Assembly: GCA_964017065.1 (NCBI GenBank)
Contig: OZ024784.1
Span: 12,133,152 to 12,197,151 of the forward strand
Length of the DNA: 64,000 nucleotides
Source: Haliclona indistincta
Lineage: Eukaryota; Porifera; Demospongiae; Haplosclerida; Chalinidae
Reading direction: 5' to 3'
Shown: one piece after another, positions 62,001-64,000 of the stretch
Numbering within the stretch: the stretch's first letter is position 1
Layout of the letters: every line of letters begins with the position of its first letter
Notes under the pieces: model-generated
What the model saw: only the letters and a program-made list of their open reading frames with translations
The model's database searches: none
Told to the model about the DNA's origin: nothing
Program-made: the position numbers and the translations under genes

Positions 62001-63824
62001 GCACTAGTCTCGTCCCCAGGCTCTAGGCACTAGTCTCGTCCCCAGGCTCTAGGCACTAGTCTCGTCCCCAGGCTCTCGGCACTAGTCTCGTCCCCAGGCT
62101 CTAGGCACTAGTCTCGTCCCCAGGCTCTAGGCACTAGTCTCGTCCCCAGGCTCTAGGCACTAGTCTCGTCCCCAGGCTCTAGGCACTAGTCTCGTCCCCA
62201 AGCTCTAGGCACTAGTCTCGTCCCCAGGCTCTAGGCACTAGTCTCGTCCCCAGGCTCTAGGCACTAGTCTCGTCCCCAGGCTCTAGGCACTAGTCTCGTC
62301 CCCAGGCTCTAGGCACTAGTCTCGTCCCCAAGCTCTAAGCACTAGTCTCGTCCCCAGGCTATAGGCACTAGCTGCTGTGTTGTAAAAGCAAATAAGTATA
62401 TGTGCTCATAAATATTAATCCACATGCTAATGAACTAACACTTCAATAGTGATCACATTACCTGTGATATTGGGTTTTGGTCCATGAATTCATCCAGAAA
62501 GTTTTCTAACATCTAAATAAATCAGTAATATAGGATGAGTGCAGTGCTCCACAGTTATTACTCAAAATCAATATTTATAACCTGTTGATCTCGCAAACAG
62601 AACTTTACAATACTAATTGGAGCATTAGCTAGTACAGGTCTAGCCTCGAACCAGGCTCTTTTATTTGAGTGTGGGCTGAAAAAAGAGCCTGGTACACACT
62701 GTCTGTGCATGTGTTTAAAATTCACGTGGTTTGGACGGAAGCGATGAAGTAATAAGTATCAGTACCAGGCAGGACGAAGGGTGTGGTCAAGAAAACACAA
62801 CATGGCAGCTTCTAGCTAGCACAATTCTAAAGAAACTAGAGCTAGTTTTGACAGCCACATATACTGCTGCTAGCAAAGTACCAAGCTGATCTGCTGAACA
62901 ATAAACGCGCACAGAAACGTAAATAGAAACATCGCTGTTATCATACACTCGTCGCTCACTACTACTGCCTTGCCTGTACAGTATTACTAATGTAGTTAGC
63001 AGAACTTACAATAAAAAGACCAACACTCATTCTGAAGCAAGATCCACAGTACCAGTAAGCGATGACGTAAGCTTGCGTGGCGCGTATTACAAACGTGAAC
63101 AATAGTTCCCATTCACACCAGAATTCCGGCACAATTTGGAGCATGTGCAGACAGTGTGTACCAGGCTCTTTATAGCACAGGTCATGTACCTCATGTAAGT
63201 GCACTATACTTGGACACATAATTTAACATGAGTCAAAGGATAAGTAGAAATTCCACACTTTATGTGAAATTGGTATTATCATGTACACAACTGACCACTT
63301 TGCAGCAAGTAAATCTCTCTGGTCTCAAGTCTTTGTCAGACATTGATCGGGAACTATCCAACATTATGAGTAAATGACGCATCTGAATGTCAAAAAAGGT
63401 CAGATGATGATTTATTTATAACCAATAAACATAAGGAGAATAATTATAATAATTATAACATTTTATTGCTATAATTCACTGCTAGACATGTGGATGTACA
63501 TGTATGTACATTGTAAATTTTTTGACCCCAAAAGGAGAAATCACAATCACAAGGCTACAGTGATTACCATTAAACCATGTCACACCATCAGCAACAAGAC
63601 ACGTCAGCCTTGAATACTATACATCACTATTCCCTTTACAAAACACTCAACAATTGCATAACAACATAGACACACTTGTTGAACTATAGAAAACTATACG
63701 CATGAATAAACTTGTGCTCTATGAATGTATAAAACCAAGTGGCGCAAACAACTGTACAAACACTAAACACGTGACTATGTAGCTGACAAATACCTCCAGC
63801 AGCATTCCGCTCTTGGGGGTCGTG
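38001..63824 (-). CDS. GTF2H2: TFIIH subunit p44 (general transcription factor IIH subunit 2)
   Basis: Exons found: 63794-63824 (tentative), 63299-63382, 62462-62512, 60582-60636, 59979-60078, 59177-59267, [one exon missing], 47067-47143, 46767-46797, 44088-44133, 43974-44031, 40887-40932, 39280-39370, 38978-39017, 38001-38114. Landmarks are the VWA domain ([59 protein letters not shown]), the zinc-binding region ([37 protein letters not shown]) and the C-terminal C4 RING-like domain ([21 protein letters not shown]). p44 binds and activates the XPD helicase in TFIIH for transcription and nucleotide-excision repair. The exon equivalent to human [15 protein letters not shown] was not found between 47144 and 59176. 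Small exons, some of 31-51 nt, are separated by transposon-filled introns. The N-terminal exon(s) lie beyond or near 63825-64000. Confidence 0.93.
41220..41366. repeat. Three tandem copies of a 49-bp unit (GTF2H2 intron)
   Basis: Units start CCGGAACGCACCACGCTGTC at 41220, 41269 and 41318. They are identical except for one or two substitutions (C to A in unit 3). Confidence 0.95.
41367..43973. other. GTF2H2 intron sequence, no gene seen
   Basis: Overlapping open frames at 42680-43048 (+) share no recognisable domain and lack splice partners. The rest is AT-rich intron. Confidence 0.45.
44134..45712. other. GTF2H2 intron sequence, no gene seen
   Basis: AT-rich intron with no repeat or ORF that can be supported; a short GT-rich tract lies near 45348-45375. 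Confidence 0.5.
45713..45817. repeat. Seven tandem copies of a 15-bp unit (GTF2H2 intron)
   Basis: GCTAGCAATACTTGG is repeated seven times with isolated substitutions. Confidence 0.95.
47144..48742. other. GTF2H2 intron with unclassified repeats
   Basis: 47540-47735 contains direct and inverted repeats of TCATGTAGTCATGTCAAACA and TTAGCTACATGA, as if a small foldback element had been duplicated. An open frame at 47794-47994 (-) reads [19 protein letters not shown] but is not recognised. Two plus-strand open segments (48224-48369 and 48580-48712) begin after plausible acceptors but have no partners. I leave them uncalled. Confidence 0.4.
48743..49216. repeat. 37-bp minisatellite split by a MITE
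   Basis: Three units of TTAGGAGGATATCAATTGAC plus 17 more bases occur at 48743, 48780 (interrupted, resuming at 49148) and 49177. The second unit is interrupted by the 350-bp element. Confidence 0.85.
48788..49137. mobile_element. MULE-like MITE with a 10-bp target duplication
   Basis: The tips are TAGCCTAGTACCTCGGCGCC and the inverse of TAGCCTAGTACCTAGTCG. Flanks are GATTAGGAGG at 48778-48787 and 49138-49147. The host minisatellite unit gives the empty-site sequence. The TAGCCT tip links it to the other MULE-like MITEs here. Confidence 0.9.
49480..50144 (+). pseudogene. THAP-domain transposon gene, broken
   Basis: ATG at 49480 starts [16 protein letters not shown], then a TGA, then [18 protein letters not shown], a +1 frame change, DWKPNNSS, a TAG, and [12 protein letters not shown] with YVPTVF. 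This is a complete THAP zinc-finger layout (CC-x-V-x-C, FP, W, W-x-P, C-S-K-H-F, final P-x-V-F) broken by two stops and one shift. The following frame (49764-50144, 126 codons) is intact and acidic with a coiled-coil ([19 protein letters not shown]). Upstream, CCATTTTGAGTGTCAAA (49421) matches the terminal repeats of the composite element at 55045-58932. Confidence 0.75.
50145..52440. other. no confident gene (GTF2H2 intron)
   Basis: Several 60-75-codon frames show no domain. A palindromic patch near 51110-51230 (GCATCAGTAGTG on both sides of CGCCCCCGGGG) is the only structure. No transposase follows the THAP pseudogene. Confidence 0.45.
52441..54612 (-). CDS. TRIM-NHL protein (RING, two B-boxes, coiled coil, filamin, NHL), intronless
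   Basis: A single 723-codon frame. The C3HC4 RING uses C18, C21, C33, H35, C38, C41, C58 and C61. B-box 1 ([16 protein letters not shown]) and B-box 2 ([15 protein letters not shown], ending HRNHEY) follow. A coiled coil covers about 205-340, a filamin-type Ig domain about 365-455 ([20 protein letters not shown]), and about six NHL repeats 460-723 ([59 protein letters not shown]). The order is that of the TRIM2/TRIM3/TRIM71 group: RING E3 ubiquitin ligases whose NHL propeller binds RNA or protein. The gene lies inside a GTF2H2 intron on the same strand and has no intron of its own, which suggests a retrocopy. Which TRIM-NHL orthologue it is cannot be decided here. Confidence 0.92.
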   Translation of the reverse strand: MAEESSKALKNLEQQLTCPVCLDHYTDPRTMPCLHSFCHNCLAHFPVQVQGGKHIITCPVCRQTAKKPDNGVSGFQSAFLINNLLELHQLLEKVSGFQQNNCENCHKEQAVGYCKQCCVLICQTCIDKHNGWTAFTGHEILGKKDVVSTATKLVPLKEQPTINCSNHGTPLIVYCDTCDKPICQLCTSAKAHRNHEYEPLTDAFPRHQQQITDSLKQVNEKLSVITTAVQALEIQESNFLEQVGAVRGEISTIVQQQMQFLQESERRLMKDFDHITNAYLEKISARKKEGDIFSVQLSSCKEFAEEELRIGSQQEILMMKRQIIERMTAVCLQAKEDNLRPLEEIKVGFLKSPGVVKKYYSLGSVIRFGHFETAGNKTSFELSSAPPLSSELVSCQLSSVGDPTVVTKCVIHQVAPGKFEVCYSPPTAGFYQLHVHVGETNILDTPLNVEVKSRRAGKILTGLSNPAGLAVTREGHLIVVERSRHGVTIVDPTNGRTFNSLGQRGSERLQFSNPEGATVNQDGHIIVADTYNNRLQVLTPEGAFIATVGTKGSQQLQFMYPVGVAINCDGKVFVTEYGNDRVQVLNANLSYSHCFGSKGTQPGEFYGPRGITIDCTGVIYVADLGNNRVQKFTPDGKILAVIDNKGEVGRLSKPLGVCVDGNDVLYVTEHSSNTVSVFSSRGVFLGHVGNSDGSSFKDPWYIVSDQTGQLYISNDNGVVTYCQ
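54613..55044. other. 5' flank of the TRIM-NHL gene
   Basis: Contains the TRIM promoter region by position; no ORF or repeat was seen. Confidence 0.45.
55130..56917 (+). pseudogene. SWIM zinc finger - YqaJ recombinase - PHD finger protein, decayed
   Basis: Segments in order but in shifting frames: [67 protein letters not shown] with [11 protein letters not shown] (SWIM-type C-x-C...C-x-H), [17 protein letters not shown], then [20 protein letters not shown] (YqaJ nuclease core, usually LGASPDG-x-V...LEIKCP), HQYQVQ and NYCDFVVW (YqaJ C-terminal part), [13 protein letters not shown], and a PHD finger [15 protein letters not shown]...WFHTNC...GKWYCPDC to the stop at 56917. YqaJ is an exonuclease/recombinase fold; SWIM and PHD fingers bind DNA and chromatin. 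Several frameshifts and the stop after LEIK (normally LEIKCP) make this copy inactive. Confidence 0.75.
57180..58545 (+). pseudogene. DIRS-like retrotransposon reverse transcriptase/RNase H remnant
   Basis: [20 protein letters not shown] and [16 protein letters not shown] give the N-terminal RT block. [20 protein letters not shown] is the catalytic block, with YIDN in place of Yx[12 protein letters not shown] (then a stop), [36 protein letters not shown] and [20 protein letters not shown] follow. The order and wording are those of DIRS/tyrosine-recombinase retrotransposons. A deletion removes the DAYF-type block, and there are several stops and shifts. It sits inside the composite element, so it inserted later. 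Confidence 0.75.
58546..58835 (-). pseudogene. THAP-domain gene start, interrupted by the DIRS-like remnant
   Basis: From ATG 58835 one frame reads MGK, stop, CCSPDYSN, stop, [20 protein letters not shown], then [20 protein letters not shown] and PDFIPSLF, then RYERAAKR. The THAP pattern C-C, F-x-R-F-P, W, W-x-P, C-S-x-x-F, P-D-x-x-P-S-x-F is complete apart from two stops and the His-to-Tyr change in the last zinc pair (C-S-A-Y instead of C-S-x-H). The frame ends at the junction with the retrotransposon (about 58545). Confidence 0.75.
59482..59754. mobile_element. hAT-like MITE with an 8-bp target duplication (GTF2H2 intron)
   Basis: The tips TAGAGCTGCAACGAGT and the inverse of TAGTGCTGCAACGAGT match 15 of 16. 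Flanks are AACAAAAT at 59474-59481 and 59755-59762. An 8-bp duplication and a GCTGCAACGA-type tip are typical of hAT elements. The 273-bp body is non-coding. Confidence 0.92.
61205..62371. repeat. 26-bp satellite array, about 44 units (GTF2H2 intron)
   Basis: The unit CTAGTCTCGTCCCCAGGCTC plus TAGGCA is repeated almost without interruption. Common variants are CCCAAGCTC, CTCCAGGCTC and GGCTCTCGGC. The core CTCGTCCCCAGGCTCT equals the inner tip of the MULE-like MITEs at 12674 and 62641. There are no unique spacers, so it is not a CRISPR array. Confidence 0.97.
62641..63172. mobile_element. Truncated or diverged MULE-like MITE (GTF2H2 intron)
   Basis: The left tip is TAGCCTCGAACCAGGCTCTT at 62641. 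The inner inverted repeat AGAGCCTGGTACACACTGTC (62685) pairs with GACAGTGTGTACCAGGCTCT at 63151-63170. The expected right outer tip and target duplication are not found. Confidence 0.6.
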
Positions 63825-64000
63825 CTAGAACAAAGCTCTGATTATAGACCATGCATTGCTGAAGCATTTACTAATTGTGTACAATCTTACAGCAGCTGGT
63901 TTGGTGAGGATATTCACAGACCCTCATCCCAGGAGAAGCCAGTAATGGATGTGAATGAGCAGCCATGAATACCACCCAATATAATTCATATGTCAAGCAA
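63825..64000. other. possible exon, strand undecided
   Basis: 63896-63967 is open on both strands. On plus it follows ATCTTACAG and ends SSQEKPVMDVNEQP, stop. On minus it starts ATG and runs to a GTAAGA donor. It could be the GTF2H2 5' end or the last exon of an unseen plus-strand gene. Confidence 0.3.

Noticed and set aside
61205..62371. CRISPR-like regular repeat array
   Set aside because: Units are contiguous 26-mers with no unique spacers, in a eukaryotic intron; it is a satellite.
62581..62640. Candidate GTF2H2 exon with a GTTATA donor
   Set aside because: The true upstream exon (63299-63382) joins 62462-62512 in phase and matches the family without it.
1..64000. tRNA, rRNA or other standard RNA genes
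   Set aside because: No B-box GGTTCGA-type motif with cloverleaf context or rRNA-like block was seen; only the 7SL-like repeat was notable.

Overview
This is a eukaryotic, metazoan-type nuclear window, AT-rich, with compact multi-exon genes whose smallest introns are about 48-70 bp and a heavy load of transposable elements. The small introns, the intergenic distances of a few hundred bases and the transposon protein families (SWIM-YqaJ-PHD, THAP, DIRS-like, IS630/Tc1-like) fit an early-branching animal, most likely a demosponge. That assignment is inference from sequence character; no ribosomal or mitochondrial marker is present.

Layout: 1-4080 is transposon debris: a retroelement C-terminus, a 2.2-kb foldback element with a nested TTAA-type MITE, and an IS630/Tc1-like transposase fragment. 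5143-5319 (-) holds two 5' exons with an MLF1-like start. 5759-10171 (-) is a 12-exon, 787-codon CDC123/D123-family gene with large acidic insertions and altered metal-site residues. 10812-11646 (-) encodes a membrane-anchored CARD protein. 11796-19979 (-) is WDR70 in 23 exons, whose intron 4 carries a second foldback copy with its own nested MITE. WDR70 and NECAP (20093-26574, +) are divergent, with only 113 bp between start codons. 26785-28097 (-) is a short TTC17-like TPR membrane protein. 28098-34875 is mostly gene-free but contains an Alu/7SL-like retroposon. 34876-37183 (+) is a 421-residue disordered protein rich in SH2-type tyrosine motifs. 38001 to about 63824 (-) is GTF2H2 (TFIIH p44), spread over nearly 26 kb. 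Its introns contain an intronless TRIM-NHL gene, THAP pseudogenes, a 3.9-kb SWIM-YqaJ-PHD/THAP composite transposon with a DIRS-like insertion, a hAT MITE, several MULE-like MITEs and a 1.16-kb satellite of 26-bp units.

The host genes are mainly housekeeping (TFIIH/DNA repair, a WD40 nuclear protein, AP-2 endocytosis) plus immune- or signalling-flavoured genes (CARD-TM, TRIM-NHL, multi-tyrosine adaptor). They do not form one pathway. The most distinctive material is the mobile fraction. First, a TIR-bounded composite element appears to pair a THAP DNA-binding gene, transcribed inward from one end, with a SWIM-YqaJ nuclease-PHD gene transcribed inward from the other. Second, a 26-bp satellite has a unit matching the tip of a local MULE-like MITE. 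Third, four MITE insertions have exactly readable target-site duplications, two of them confirmed by empty-site paralogues inside the window, and a fifth has a TA duplication confirmed the same way.
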